A stretch of 64,000 nt of DNA from NS-11 sp036505795 (GTDB lineage: Bacteria > Nitrospirota > Nitrospiria > Nitrospirales > NS-4). The first letter of the stretch is position 1; the number at the start of each line of letters is the position of its first letter. The stretch lies in assembly GCA_036505795.1 (NCBI GenBank), contig DASXSU010000031.1, positions 1 to 64,000 of the forward strand, given 5' to 3'. The translations under genes were made by a program, and so were the position numbers. The notes under the pieces are model-generated. The model had not been told where the DNA came from. It searched no databases and saw only the letters and a program-made list of their open reading frames with translations. Of the stretch, positions 43,454-52,672 are shown piece by piece.

Positions 43454-45937
43454 ATGGCCGAGCAGACCCCGCAGACTCAGGCCGACCCTTCGCAGGTCGA
43501 GATTCCTGAATGCCTCGCCCTTCTTCCTATACGTGACATCGTGATGTTCCCGTACATGGTTTTACCATTATTTGTCGGCCGCGACATGTCGATCAAGGCC
43601 ATTGAGGCCGCCTTGGCGGGCAACCGCATCATCATGCTGGCCGCGCAACGCTCTTTGGACGTTGAGAATCCTTCCCAGCAGGACATCCATACCGTGGGTA
43701 CGGTAGGGATGGTGATGCGCATGCTGAAACTCCCTGACGACCGGATCAAAATCCTGGTCCAAGGATTGGCCAAGGCCCGCATCGTGGAGTTTGTCCAGAA
43801 CAGTCCCTACTTCGAGGTGCGCATAGAGACCCTGATTGAAGAGAAGCCGCAAAGTTCCTTGGAGGGGGAAGCCCTTTTGCGGACGGTGAAGGAGCAACTT
43901 GAGCGGCTGGTGAGCCTCGGCAAAATCCTGATGCCGGACGTGATGGTGGTCATTGAAAACCTGCAGGATCCCGGCCGGCTTGCCGATATGGCGGTTTCGA
44001 ATCTGGGACTTAAAGTGCAAGCCACGCAGGAGATCCTCGAGCTTCATGATCCGGTCGTGCGCCTCCGCCGGGTGAGCGAACTGATTGCTGCCGAAATCGA
44101 AGTGCTCTCCATGCAGCAAAAGATCCAGGCCGAGGCGAAGGGCGAGATGGACAAGACGCAGCGGGAGTACTTCCTTCGCGAGCAATTGAAGGCGATTCAG
44201 AAGGAACTAGGAGAATTAGACGAGCGGGCCGAGGAAGTGGCGGAATTTCGGCGTTGTATCAAAGACGCCAAGATGCCTGAAAAAGTTCTCAAGGAAACAG
44301 AGAAGCAACTCAAGCGCCTCGAGAAGATGCATCCGGATACGGCCGAAGCCGCCACCGTACGGACCTATTTAGAATGGATGGTGGAGCTGCCTTGGAGCAA
44401 AAAAACCACCGATAACCTTGACATCAAGATCGCGGCGAAAGTTCTCGACGAGGACCATTACGACTTGGAGAAAGTCAAAGAACGGATCCTTGAATATTTG
44501 GCGGTCCGCAAAATGAAGGAGCGGATGAAAGGACCTATCCTGTGCTTTGTGGGTCCTCCCGGCGTGGGGAAAACCTCTCTGGGGAAGTCCATTGCGCGGG
44601 CGTTGGGCCGAGAGTTTGTACGGATTTCCCTCGGAGGCGTGCGCGACGAAGCCGAGATCCGAGGGCATCGTCGGACCTATGTTGGCGCGCTCCCGGGACG
44701 AATCATCCAAGGTATCAAGCAGGGGGCTTCCAACAATCCGGTCTTCATGATGGACGAGGTGGACAAAGTAGGTGCTGATTTTCGCGGGGATCCATCCGCC
44801 GCGTTGCTCGAAGTCCTCGACCCAGAGCAAAACGGCGCTTTCAGCGACCACTACCTGGGCGTGCCGTTTGATCTCTCGGACGTGTTGTTTATCACCACCG
44901 CCAACCTGAAGGATCCGATCCTCTCTGCTCTGCGCGATCGTATGGAAGTGATTGAGATTCCAGGATATTCCCAGGAAGAAAAACTCGGAATCGCCAGGAA
45001 GTTTTTGATTCCGCGGCAACTCGAGGAGCACGGCATCAGCGACGCACATATCAAGTTCACCGATCCGGCGATCGAGCGCATGATTTCCGAATATACCCGT
45101 GAAGCGGGGGTGCGGAACCTTGAGCGCGAGATCGCCAATGTCATGCGCAAGGTGGTCAAGAAGATCGCCGAAGGCGAGCTGGGGTTATATGCGATTACTC
45201 CGGCTGTTATTCCCAAATACCTCGGTGTCCCGAAGCATGAGAATGAAGGTGAGGAGAAAAAGGATTTAATCGGGGTCGCCAAGGGCCTGGCCTGGACGGA
45301 GTGCGGAGGCGACATCATTCATATCGAAGCCACTCTTATGAAAGGCAAAGGTATTCTGACGCTCACCGGGCACCTTGGGGATGTCATGAAAGAATCGGCA
45401 CACGCCGCGCTGAGCTATATCCGGTCCCGGGCGCACCAGCTCAAGATCAATCCGGAGATCTTTGCTCGCCATGACATTCATATCCACGTCCCCGCCGGAG
45501 CGATTCCAAAGGACGGCCCGTCCGCCGGCATCACGATGGCGACGGCTCTGGCTTCAGCGTTCACCAATACGCCATTGCGGCACGATATCGCCATGACGGG
45601 CGAAGTCACGCTACGGGGACGCGTGTTACAAATCGGCGGTCTGAAAGAAAAGATTCTCGCGGCCAAACGCGTGGGCATCTACACCGTGATTCTGCCGGAG
45701 CGAAATCAGAAGGACTTGACCGACATTCCGAAACACCTGTTAAAGGGAATGACCTTTGTGTTTGCGGATACGATGGAAGAGGTCCTTCGAGCGGCCCTTC
45801 GACGCTCGCAACCTCATGCGAGCCGGGTCAAATCCGTCAAAAGCTCGAAACCTGTCAAAATGTCAAAACTGGCCAAATCGTTAAAGCGAGCGCCGGCGCG
45901 GCGTCCTGTAGCTGCTGTCGCCGGTACGCGTCGCTGA
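43454..45937 (+). CDS. lon: ATP-dependent protease Lon with a basic C-terminal tail
   Basis: 827 residues. The N-terminal LON substrate domain (about 15-210) starts LALLPIRDIVMFPYM. A coiled linker leads to the AAA+ module with GPPGVGKTSLGKS, then the protease domain with the catalytic serine in KDGPSAGITMA and the lysine in GGLKEKILAAKRVG. It degrades misfolded and regulatory proteins in the cytoplasm. After the normal end, about 45 extra residues rich in Lys, Ser and Arg follow (VKSVKSSKPVKMSKLAKSLK), which may bind nucleic acid; that is inference. The stop shares one base with the thiL start (TGATG). Confidence 0.94.
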   Translation: MAEQTPQTQADPSQVEIPECLALLPIRDIVMFPYMVLPLFVGRDMSIKAIEAALAGNRIIMLAAQRSLDVENPSQQDIHTVGTVGMVMRMLKLPDDRIKILVQGLAKARIVEFVQNSPYFEVRIETLIEEKPQSSLEGEALLRTVKEQLERLVSLGKILMPDVMVVIENLQDPGRLADMAVSNLGLKVQATQEILELHDPVVRLRRVSELIAAEIEVLSMQQKIQAEAKGEMDKTQREYFLREQLKAIQKELGELDERAEEVAEFRRCIKDAKMPEKVLKETEKQLKRLEKMHPDTAEAATVRTYLEWMVELPWSKKTTDNLDIKIAAKVLDEDHYDLEKVKERILEYLAVRKMKERMKGPILCFVGPPGVGKTSLGKSIARALGREFVRISLGGVRDEAEIRGHRRTYVGALPGRIIQGIKQGASNNPVFMMDEVDKVGADFRGDPSAALLEVLDPEQNGAFSDHYLGVPFDLSDVLFITTANLKDPILSALRDRMEVIEIPGYSQEEKLGIARKFLIPRQLEEHGISDAHIKFTDPAIERMISEYTREAGVRNLEREIANVMRKVVKKIAEGELGLYAITPAVIPKYLGVPKHENEGEEKKDLIGVAKGLAWTECGGDIIHIEATLMKGKGILTLTGHLGDVMKESAHAALSYIRSRAHQLKINPEIFARHDIHIHVPAGAIPKDGPSAGITMATALASAFTNTPLRHDIAMTGEVTLRGRVLQIGGLKEKILAAKRVGIYTVILPERNQKDLTDIPKHLLKGMTFVFADTMEEVLRAALRRSQPHASRVKSVKSSKPVKMSKLAKSLKRAPARRPVAAVAGTRR

Positions 45938-47046
45938 TGGCCGAAGACCGGGTAACGTCGAATCCACACAAAAGGTTAAGCAGGTCTGAGGGGGCATCAA
46001 AGCCGGTGCCGACACAGTCCCTCTCAGAGTTCGAGCTCATCCGGTACTTGCGCCGGTTGAAGCCGATCTCTCCCTGCCCCTCGATCCTCACAGGCATCGG
46101 CGACGACGCCGCCGTTATCCAACCCCGGCGGGGTCACGTTCTTCTAGCGAGCACAGATCTACTGACCGAACAAGTACACTTCGACTTTGCCTACATGACA
46201 TATCGCCAGGTGGGATACCGGGCGGCCGTCGCGAATCTCAGCGATATGGCTGCAATGGGGGCAACCCCGCGATACGCGCTGGTCGCGGTCGCCTTTCATC
46301 CAAAGACCGCCGTCCGGGACGTCAAAAGCCTTTTCACCGGGGTGTGGGAGGCTTGTACACTGGCTGACACTACTGTGATCGGCGGCGATACCTCATCGTC
46401 TTGCGACAGCGTCTTCGTCTGCCTGACGATTTTGGGAGAAGCTAAAGCAAAACAGGTGCTTACGCGATCCGGGGCCGGCCAGGGCGACGTCCTGTACGTC
46501 ACGGGGACCCTCGGTGACTCGCGCGCCGGCTGGGAGATCTTGCGTCATCGAAAAGTCAGTTTCCCGTTGAAGACAGATCGGGACAGTGCCTATCTGTTGA
46601 AGCGACACATCAGGCCGACGGCGAGGTTAGCGGAGAGCCAAAAACTCGCGGCAACCGGAGTGGCCAGCTCGGCTATCGATCTTTCTGATGGTCTGGCCGG
46701 AGACGTTCGGCACCTATGTGAAGAGAGCTCAGTGGGCGCATTGCTAGATGTGCGGCGATTGCCTGTCTCACAATCGCTCGTCAGCTATGCCCGTACTCAG
46801 CATAGGAATCCCTTGGACTATGCCCTTACCGGCGGCGAAGACTATGAGCTGTTATTTACCGTGCCCGTCAAAAAGGTCTCTCAGGTTGATGCCTTGATCC
46901 ATCGCGGGCAACTCTGCGCAACACCCATTGGGCGGATGACGGCGCCTCGGGAAGGCCTACGGATCATCTCCGCGAGTGGAAAAACCGGCCCCCTCAAAGC
47001 TCGCGGCTACGAGCATCGTATCGGACTGGATGGTGGGCGCCCATGA
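45937..47046 (+). CDS. thiL: Thiamine-monophosphate kinase
   Basis: 369 residues, slightly longer than the usual 320-340 because of an N-terminal extension of about 27 residues. SEFELIRYLRR, GIGDDAAVI, STDLLTEQVHFD, NLSDMAAMGATP, and GGDTSSS are the ThiL blocks, with the acidic metal-binding cluster visible. It phosphorylates thiamine monophosphate to thiamine diphosphate. It follows lon with a one-base overlap and overlaps the DUF2062 gene by 4 bases. The thiamine synthesis genes thiS, thiG and thiE lie about 10 kb away on the other strand. Confidence 0.92.
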   Translation: MAEDRVTSNPHKRLSRSEGASKPVPTQSLSEFELIRYLRRLKPISPCPSILTGIGDDAAVIQPRRGHVLLASTDLLTEQVHFDFAYMTYRQVGYRAAVANLSDMAAMGATPRYALVAVAFHPKTAVRDVKSLFTGVWEACTLADTTVIGGDTSSSCDSVFVCLTILGEAKAKQVLTRSGAGQGDVLYVTGTLGDSRAGWEILRHRKVSFPLKTDRDSAYLLKRHIRPTARLAESQKLAATGVASSAIDLSDGLAGDVRHLCEESSVGALLDVRRLPVSQSLVSYARTQHRNPLDYALTGGEDYELLFTVPVKKVSQVDALIHRGQLCATPIGRMTAPREGLRIISASGKTGPLKARGYEHRIGLDGGRP

Positions 47047-47531
47047 CATGGTCGAGGATTAAAAAGACCGCTCAGCACGTACTCCACCTGGGAGACCCTC
47101 CCAGCCGGACGGCGCTGGCATTTGCGATCGGCGTGTTCATCGGTTTCTCGCCGCTATACGGCCTGCATACCATAAGCGTTCTGCTGTGCGCATGGGCGTT
47201 TCGACTCAACGTCGTCGCGATGCTGGCGGGCTCCTTTATCAACAACCCATGGACGGTGCTTCCCATCCTGGGAGCCACCATGTGGGTCGGGCTCCGGATT
47301 TGGCCCATTGACGCTACGCCGCCGTTGGATTGGGCCGATTTCACGTTTCAGATGCTGGGGCAGCAATTCCATCATTTCCTTCTTCCCTTCGTCCTCGGTA
47401 GCACGCTGCTCGGGATCCTGGGTGCGCTGCTGGCCTACCCGATCGTTCTCAAGATCCTCCAACGCTACCACGAAAACCAACGACGTCTGAGCAGTGCTCT
47501 GGCCGGTTCTTTTCGAGACCACACAAAGTAG
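47043..47531 (+). CDS. DUF2062-domain membrane protein
   Basis: 162 residues of the DUF2062 family. Blocks are AFAIGVFIGFSPLYGLHT, FRLNVVAMLAGSFINNPWT and a C-terminal hydrophobic region (FLLPFVLGSTLLGILGALLAYPIVL). Two to four membrane segments are likely (about 22-45, 55-85, 115-145). The function of the family is unknown; it is often seen near lipid and envelope genes. It begins inside the thiL stop (ATGA). Confidence 0.85.
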   Translation: MTWSRIKKTAQHVLHLGDPPSRTALAFAIGVFIGFSPLYGLHTISVLLCAWAFRLNVVAMLAGSFINNPWTVLPILGATMWVGLRIWPIDATPPLDWADFTFQMLGQQFHHFLLPFVLGSTLLGILGALLAYPIVLKILQRYHENQRRLSSALAGSFRDHTK

Positions 47532-47572
47532 TATGCTTGCGCCTCCTATGGGCGCGTGCTAGGATTTCGCAG

Positions 47573-49015
47573 GTGAAAACTCCGTTAGCCCTCGGTAAAC
47601 TGCATTACGACGGCTTGGCGCTTATCGCCGATCCGATCCACGAATACATTACGTTCACCGCACCTTTCTCTACCCCGGTCGACACCGAAGGGACCGGTGC
47701 CTCGGAAACCACTGAAAAGGATTTGATCGACTCCCCGTGGATGCAACGTCTCCGTTACATCTTTCAGCTCCAGAGCGCGCGCTGGGTCTATCCCTCGGCA
47801 GAGCACAGCCGATTTGTGCATTCCCTTGGGGCTATGCACGTGGCTGGCCGGTTCGCTCGGCACCTCTACCCGTTTTTGCAGAAGGCCACGCGGGAAGTTC
47901 CGTCCGCGAACTATATAGAAGAACTTCTTCGGGTCACCTCGCTTCTCCACGATATCGGCCATGGTCCGTTCTGCCATTTCTTTGATGAGAACTTTCTCGA
48001 GCAATTTCATCAGACGCACGAAAAGCTCGGGCAGATCATCATCCGGGAATATCTCGCCAAGATTATTCGCGGCATCCGCCGAAGTCCGACGGGACCGTTT
48101 GAGACCGGGGAAGAACTGGATCCGGATCAAGTCGCCCATCTGATCCTCAAGGATAAAGGCAAGGATAGCTCCGGCATGCCGCGGTGGCTGACCTTTCTCC
48201 AGCCGGTGATCTCAGGAAGTTATACGGGCGACAATCTCGACTATGTCTTGCGGGATTCTTATATGTGCGGGGTCGCGGTGGGGCCCGTTGATCTTACGCG
48301 CCTGATCCATTACACCTTGATCACTGAACAGGGGTTCACCATCCATAAGACCGGCCTGCCCGCGCTCCAGATGTTCCTCAACACCCGTATGTACCTCTAT
48401 TCCAATGTCTACTACCACCGCACCACGCGGGCCATCGATATCCACCTGCGTGAAATCTTCGGTGAAACCATGAAGCTGGTGTTTCCCGAAGACCCGAGTA
48501 AAAAGATGGACGGATATCTGATGCTCACGGATTGGTCTCTTCTCGAAGAGGTCAGAAGTTGGGGCAAGGCTCAGCAAGCCAACCGCCGAAGGCTCGGCCA
48601 GGAGTGGGCCCATATTCTCAACCGCAATGTGAAGTGGAAGATGGCCTACAACACAGTCCTCAGCGATAAAGAACGGCCGCGCGGGATGGACTTTCCAAGC
48701 CCGGAGTATTTTGAAAAACAGATTCAAAGGGAACTGCCCGCGTCCCTTGCGCAGTTGCCCTTCAAGGTCGACATGGCCCCTCAAGATCCGCGCCCTGACC
48801 CGAAAGACATGCGGGGGTCGCCGCTATATGTCTTTGACCCGGCCACGCAAGAGATTTCAACCGAGCCGCTCGCGGAATTTCTTGATCTTCTTCCCACCAG
48901 ATTGATTCAGTTCCGCGTCTTTGCACAGAATCATGATACTGATAGAGAGTTGGCGCATGCAGCCTGCGCCGTGCTCAACAAGGCTCCTTCCGGCAGCATC
49001 TCCACCAACGTCTAA
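47573..49015 (+). CDS. HD-superfamily phosphohydrolase (dNTPase/SAMHD1-like, COG1078 type)
   Basis: 480 residues from a GTG at 47573 with AGGA 7 bases before it. The HD signature is LLHDIGHGPFCHFFDENFL, preceded by a histidine in FVHSLGAMHVAGRFARH, giving the H...HD...D metal site. DNLDYVLRDSYMCGV is the conserved later block. Relatives hydrolyse deoxynucleoside triphosphates or nucleotides; the substrate here is unknown. The frame is open upstream to 47537 but without a better start. Confidence 0.82.
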   Translation: MKTPLALGKLHYDGLALIADPIHEYITFTAPFSTPVDTEGTGASETTEKDLIDSPWMQRLRYIFQLQSARWVYPSAEHSRFVHSLGAMHVAGRFARHLYPFLQKATREVPSANYIEELLRVTSLLHDIGHGPFCHFFDENFLEQFHQTHEKLGQIIIREYLAKIIRGIRRSPTGPFETGEELDPDQVAHLILKDKGKDSSGMPRWLTFLQPVISGSYTGDNLDYVLRDSYMCGVAVGPVDLTRLIHYTLITEQGFTIHKTGLPALQMFLNTRMYLYSNVYYHRTTRAIDIHLREIFGETMKLVFPEDPSKKMDGYLMLTDWSLLEEVRSWGKAQQANRRRLGQEWAHILNRNVKWKMAYNTVLSDKERPRGMDFPSPEYFEKQIQRELPASLAQLPFKVDMAPQDPRPDPKDMRGSPLYVFDPATQEISTEPLAEFLDLLPTRLIQFRVFAQNHDTDRELAHAACAVLNKAPSGSISTNV

Positions 49016-49185
49016 TTATCTTCAGTCACCCTGATCTTGTTGAAGGGTCTGCGGTGAACTGAACTTTCCGCTGAATGGTGAGTAACCCTAATTAACAAAG
49101 AGAAAGTCGCCCGTCCCCTTTCACTTCAAGGTAGGACAAGGCCACCATTTGCTGACTTCCGGATTGATTGAGCTCATCGATGAGC

Positions 49186-49548
49186 CTAGCTCTGGCTCTT
49201 CCGTTCGAGGTTCTCCACGCGCTCGTTGAGGTGGTGATAGGAGCTGCGGATCAAGGCATGCGTTTCGCGAAAGCGTTCGTCGATCCGGACCTGGTCCTGA
49301 GCATAGCGCCCTTCGACAAAGGTGGCAAACCCTTCGGCCACAAGCTTGACTTGATGGCGAAGGTCTTCGATCAGGATGCCATTATGACGCTTGACCTCGT
49401 CAAACCCCACATGCATCTCGCCGCGCATCCCTTCGAACTTCCCTTCGAATTCCTCCCGCAACTCTTCGAAGCGCTGGTCAATTCCCGTAAAGCGCCGGTC
49501 AATTCTCGCAAATCGCTCATCTAAATATTGAACCAGTTCCTGATCCAT
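49186..49548 (-). CDS. Coiled-coil protein of unknown function
   Basis: 120 residues, highly charged, predicted almost wholly helical. Heptad-like repeats of the type RFARIDRRFTGIDQRFEELREEF run through the first half, and LNERVENLERKS ends it. No signal peptide or membrane segment is seen. Its repeats resemble small coiled-coil proteins common in environmental bacteria; function is unknown. A good promoter lies directly upstream (49572-49600), so it is probably transcribed on its own. An overlapping opposite-strand frame of similar length lacks any family feature. Confidence 0.65.
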   Translation of the reverse strand: MDQELVQYLDERFARIDRRFTGIDQRFEELREEFEGKFEGMRGEMHVGFDEVKRHNGILIEDLRHQVKLVAEGFATFVEGRYAQDQVRIDERFRETHALIRSSYHHLNERVENLERKSQS

Positions 49549-49571
49549 TACCGCCGCTCCGCCGTGAATAA

Positions 49572-49600
49572 AGACTAGACTCCGGCATTATTCTTGTCAA
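49572..49600 (-). promoter_or_regulatory. Sigma-70-type promoter of the coiled-coil gene
   Basis: On the minus strand: TTGACA (-35, 49595-49600), a 17-base spacer and TAGTCT (-10, 49572-49577). The -35 box is perfect. The start codon lies about 20 bases beyond the predicted transcription start, with a GGAG-type site between. Confidence 0.55.
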
Positions 49601-49691
49601 TGAGACACGGGAGCCGCAAATAGGTTAAACCAGACGTGAACCGGTGAAGGCGGTCTTCGGGCAAGCCGGGTAGAGGCGAATCTGCAAAGCT

Positions 49692-50606
49692 TTAGGGCGT
49701 GCTCTCGATCGGCAGTCTCGTCAGCGAGAAGGGATTGACACGGGAGCCATTCAGCCAAGCTCCCCAATGCAGATGCGGGCCGGTTGCGCGGCCGCTCTTG
49801 CCGACAGTTCCAATAATCTGGCCACGCTCCACCCGATCGCCTTGCTTTACTTTCGCCGTTTGCAAATGCGAATACATAGTGTAGAGGCCCAAACCGTGGT
49901 CCAGGATCACGCTCCTGCCGCTAAAGAAATGGTCATCGACCATGCGGACAATCCCATCGTTCGTGGCTCTGAGCGGTGTGCCAAGAGGCGCGGCAATATC
50001 CTCACCGGTATGCTGATTGCGCGGCTGGCCATTTAAAATGCGCCGGCCCCCAAAAGCCCCCGTCATCACGCCATCTACCGGCACCACGAACGGCTTCACC
50101 CAGAGGCGCTCCGGTTCGGAGCTTCCGAAGACCAGCCGGATTTCCTCGCGCTCCCTGGCGATTCGCTTCAACGCGGCGGCGTCCGGATCAACCTGACCTT
50201 TCGGCAACGTCAGACGTTGCTCCCGGAAATCCTCTGCAGCCACGGCAATCGGAAACACCTGCTGCCGGCCGCCCTCAGACGAGGTGAACTCAACCAGAAG
50301 ATCCGCAGTCCCCGGGGGATCAGCCATGTCGATGCCCACAAGGGCGGCAAATTCATCTTCCGAAATTTTGAAAAACGGGATGCGGCGACCGAGTAGCGTC
50401 CCGAGAGCCGATATCGGGTGATCGTCGACCTTGATGCGCAGGTAAAGAATTCCCCCTTGTTTCCCGGACAAGGAGAGTGAGTGACCGACAACTGGGGAAG
50501 GGCCACTCTCTGGAGCAGCCGGACCGCCAATCGGGGGAATGTCGACAGACGCGGTTGCGAGAGCAGCGAGCGATAGCACCCAGGCAATAAGAGCAGGGAG
50601 GACCAC
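49692..50606 (-). CDS. M23-family metallopeptidase (murein hydrolase type)
   Basis: 304 residues from a GTG at 50606, one base after the pafA stop. This start places a signal peptide at the N-terminus (hydrophobic about 2-20); a longer frame to 50672 would bury it. The C-terminal LytM/M23 domain has the zinc ligands in QHTGEDIAAP and GPHLHWG, preceded by GAFGGRR. The middle (about 40-160) is a beta-rich domain seen in similar secreted peptidases. It likely cuts or remodels peptidoglycan in the periplasm. Its tail-end place in the proteasome operon is unexplained. Confidence 0.85.
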   Translation of the reverse strand: MVLPALIAWVLSLAALATASVDIPPIGGPAAPESGPSPVVGHSLSLSGKQGGILYLRIKVDDHPISALGTLLGRRIPFFKISEDEFAALVGIDMADPPGTADLLVEFTSSEGGRQQVFPIAVAAEDFREQRLTLPKGQVDPDAAALKRIAREREEIRLVFGSSEPERLWVKPFVVPVDGVMTGAFGGRRILNGQPRNQHTGEDIAAPLGTPLRATNDGIVRMVDDHFFSGRSVILDHGLGLYTMYSHLQTAKVKQGDRVERGQIIGTVGKSGRATGPHLHWGAWLNGSRVNPFSLTRLPIESTP

Positions 50607-50607
50607 G

Positions 50608-51984
50608 TCAGCGGAAGGCGCGCTGGCCTCCGACTTGTGAGAGCAGCTCCTCCACCCGTCGGTTCGTGGCACTGAAGGGGTCCATACAGAGAATCGTCTC
50701 TTCCCAATAGCCGTTCAGTTTGAGATAGGTCCAATCCACCGTGTACGATCGATTCTTCGCCCGGGCAAAGCGTATAAAATCGCCGCGGACCTTCGCCCGC
50801 GTGCTTTGGGGCGGGGTCGTCATCGCGCGCTGGACGTCCTCTTCCGGCACGAGCTTCTCCACCAGCTCGCGTTTTTCAAGGAGGTAATATAAGCCGCGCG
50901 ACCGTTTGACGTCGTGGTACTGCAGGTCCATCAGCATAATGCGCGGGTCGTCCCAGCCGCACCCTTTTCGCTCCATGTACTGCTGCATTAACTGCTTCTT
51001 CACCACCCAATCCACCTCGTGGCAAAGCTGCATGGGGTCCTCTTCCAACCGGTCGAGCACCCCCGCCCACCGGCGCACAACGTCGGCCTCTACCGCGTCC
51101 TCCTCAGTGGACCAGAGATATTCCATCGCCCGCTCAAGATAGATCCGCTGAATCTCGATCGCGGTCAGCTCACGCCCATCTTCCAACTTGATTTTTTTCT
51201 TCAGAGTGGTATCGCGCGCAATCTCCCGGATCGCCTTCACCGGATCGTCGAGTTCGATACCATTGACCGTAAATCCGTCCTCGATCATCGACAACACGAG
51301 CGCCGCGGTCCCCACCTTTAGATATGTGGCGTGCTCGGACATGTTCGAATCGCCGACAATAATATGTAGCCGCCGGTACTTCTCGGCGTCGGCATGCGGC
51401 TCATCACGGGTATTGATAATGCTCCGGGACGAGGTCGTGGAGGAGGACGTCTTCTCGTGAATGTGCTGTGCGCGTTGAGACAGGCAGAGCTGGGTCTTGC
51501 CGGAGAGCTTTAACACCTTGCCCGCGCCCGCGAAGACCTGCCGGGTCACAAAGAACGGGATCAACTGCTCCGTGACCTTCCAAAAGTCCACGTCCCGTCG
51601 CATCAAAAAGTTTTCATGACAGCCGTAGGTATTACCCAACGAATCGGTGTTGTTTTTGAAGATATAAATTTCACCGGAGAGGCCTTCCTCGCGCAAGCGT
51701 TCTTCAGCCGCGGGCAGGCAGGCTTCCAGCAGCCGCTCACCCGCTTTGTCGTGGATCACCAGATCCATGACGTTGTCACACTCAGGGGTCGAATATTCGG
51801 GATGGCACCCGGTGTCCTGATAAAATCGGGCCCCGTTGACCAAGAACGCATTTGAGGGCCAGCTATTTGGAATCAAGCCTTCGAAGATATAACCGAGGAC
51901 TTTTTCGATCGGCAGGTAGATCCGGCCGTTCGGCGAGAAAATCAGGCCGTATTCGTTCTCAAGACCGAAGATGCGCGGCTTCAT
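50608..51984 (-). CDS. pafA: Pup-type ligase PafA
   Basis: 458 residues, close to the 452 of Mycobacterium PafA. The N-terminus GLENEYG (7-13) holds the metal-binding glutamate, and the catalytic-type aspartate is Asp57 in YQDTGCHPEYSTPECD. The middle has FKNNTDSLGNTYGCHENFL, CLSQRAQHI and INTRDEPHADAEKYRRLH, and the C-terminus VDWTYLKLN, all shared with PafA and unlike Dop. It links the C-terminal Glu of Pup (or the analogous UBact) to lysines of target proteins. It overlaps prcA by 4 bases. Confidence 0.92.
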   Translation of the reverse strand: MKPRIFGLENEYGLIFSPNGRIYLPIEKVLGYIFEGLIPNSWPSNAFLVNGARFYQDTGCHPEYSTPECDNVMDLVIHDKAGERLLEACLPAAEERLREEGLSGEIYIFKNNTDSLGNTYGCHENFLMRRDVDFWKVTEQLIPFFVTRQVFAGAGKVLKLSGKTQLCLSQRAQHIHEKTSSSTTSSRSIINTRDEPHADAEKYRRLHIIVGDSNMSEHATYLKVGTAALVLSMIEDGFTVNGIELDDPVKAIREIARDTTLKKKIKLEDGRELTAIEIQRIYLERAMEYLWSTEEDAVEADVVRRWAGVLDRLEEDPMQLCHEVDWVVKKQLMQQYMERKGCGWDDPRIMLMDLQYHDVKRSRGLYYLLEKRELVEKLVPEEDVQRAMTTPPQSTRAKVRGDFIRFARAKNRSYTVDWTYLKLNGYWEETILCMDPFSATNRRVEELLSQVGGQRAFR

Positions 51985-52670
51985 GAAGACGCCAAGAGCG
52001 TTCGCAGCTCCGAGGGAGCAAGCCGCCGGAAGGTCCGGCCCTGTCGGTTGCGATCCAGCACGGCAACTTCCAACCCATCAGGTCCTAATTTTTGATTTGT
52101 CACGCTGTCCAAGGCTTCGACGCTCAGCTTTAGAGCGTCCCGTAAAGAAATGGTACCTGCTGCTGAGCGTCCCTTGAGAAAGGCCAAGAGATTTTCGAAC
52201 TTGCCCCCGATCACCGCGATCCCTCGCTCGTCAATGATGCTGCCGTCAAAAGAGATTCGGTACATCTCGTTGCTCTTTTCGCCTTCCCCGACCTCGACCA
52301 CCAGAATTTCGACCTCCAACGGCTTGGGGTCGGTACTGAAAATCGATCCGATGGTCTGCGAGTAGGCATTCGCGAGAGACTTGGCGGTCACGTCCTCGCG
52401 ACTGTACATATAGCCCTTCAGGTCCGCGTGCCGAATCCCGGCTTTCCGGAGAATTTCATACTCATTGTACTTGCCGGCCCCTGAAAAAGCGATGCGGTCG
52501 TACATCTCGGAGATCTTATGAAGGGACGCGCTGGGATTGTCCGCAACCAGGAGAATGCCATCGGCATTTTCCATGGCGATGATGGACCGGCCCTTGGCAA
52601 TACCCTTCTTGGCATACTCGGCCTTATCGGCCATCATCTGCTCAGGAGAGACGTAGTATGGTAATGCCAC
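51981..52670 (-). CDS. prcA: Proteasome alpha subunit
   Basis: 229 residues aligning closely with actinobacterial PrcA: MALPYYVSPEQMMADKAEYAKKGIAKG at the N-terminus (the gating region), DNPSASLHKISEMYDRI, RKAGIRHADLKGYMYSREDVT, and the YRISFDGSIIDE block. Alpha subunits form the outer rings of the 20S core and admit substrates passed on by the ATPase. It starts 2 bases after the prcB stop and overlaps pafA. Confidence 0.93.
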   Translation of the reverse strand: MALPYYVSPEQMMADKAEYAKKGIAKGRSIIAMENADGILLVADNPSASLHKISEMYDRIAFSGAGKYNEYEILRKAGIRHADLKGYMYSREDVTAKSLANAYSQTIGSIFSTDPKPLEVEILVVEVGEGEKSNEMYRISFDGSIIDERGIAVIGGKFENLLAFLKGRSAAGTISLRDALKLSVEALDSVTNQKLGPDGLEVAVLDRNRQGRTFRRLAPSELRTLLASS

Positions 52671-52672
52671 GG

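Noticed and set aside
49168..49524. A plus-strand frame over the coiled-coil gene
   Set aside because: The minus-strand frame gives a regular coiled-coil protein with its own promoter; the plus-strand product is not protein-like.
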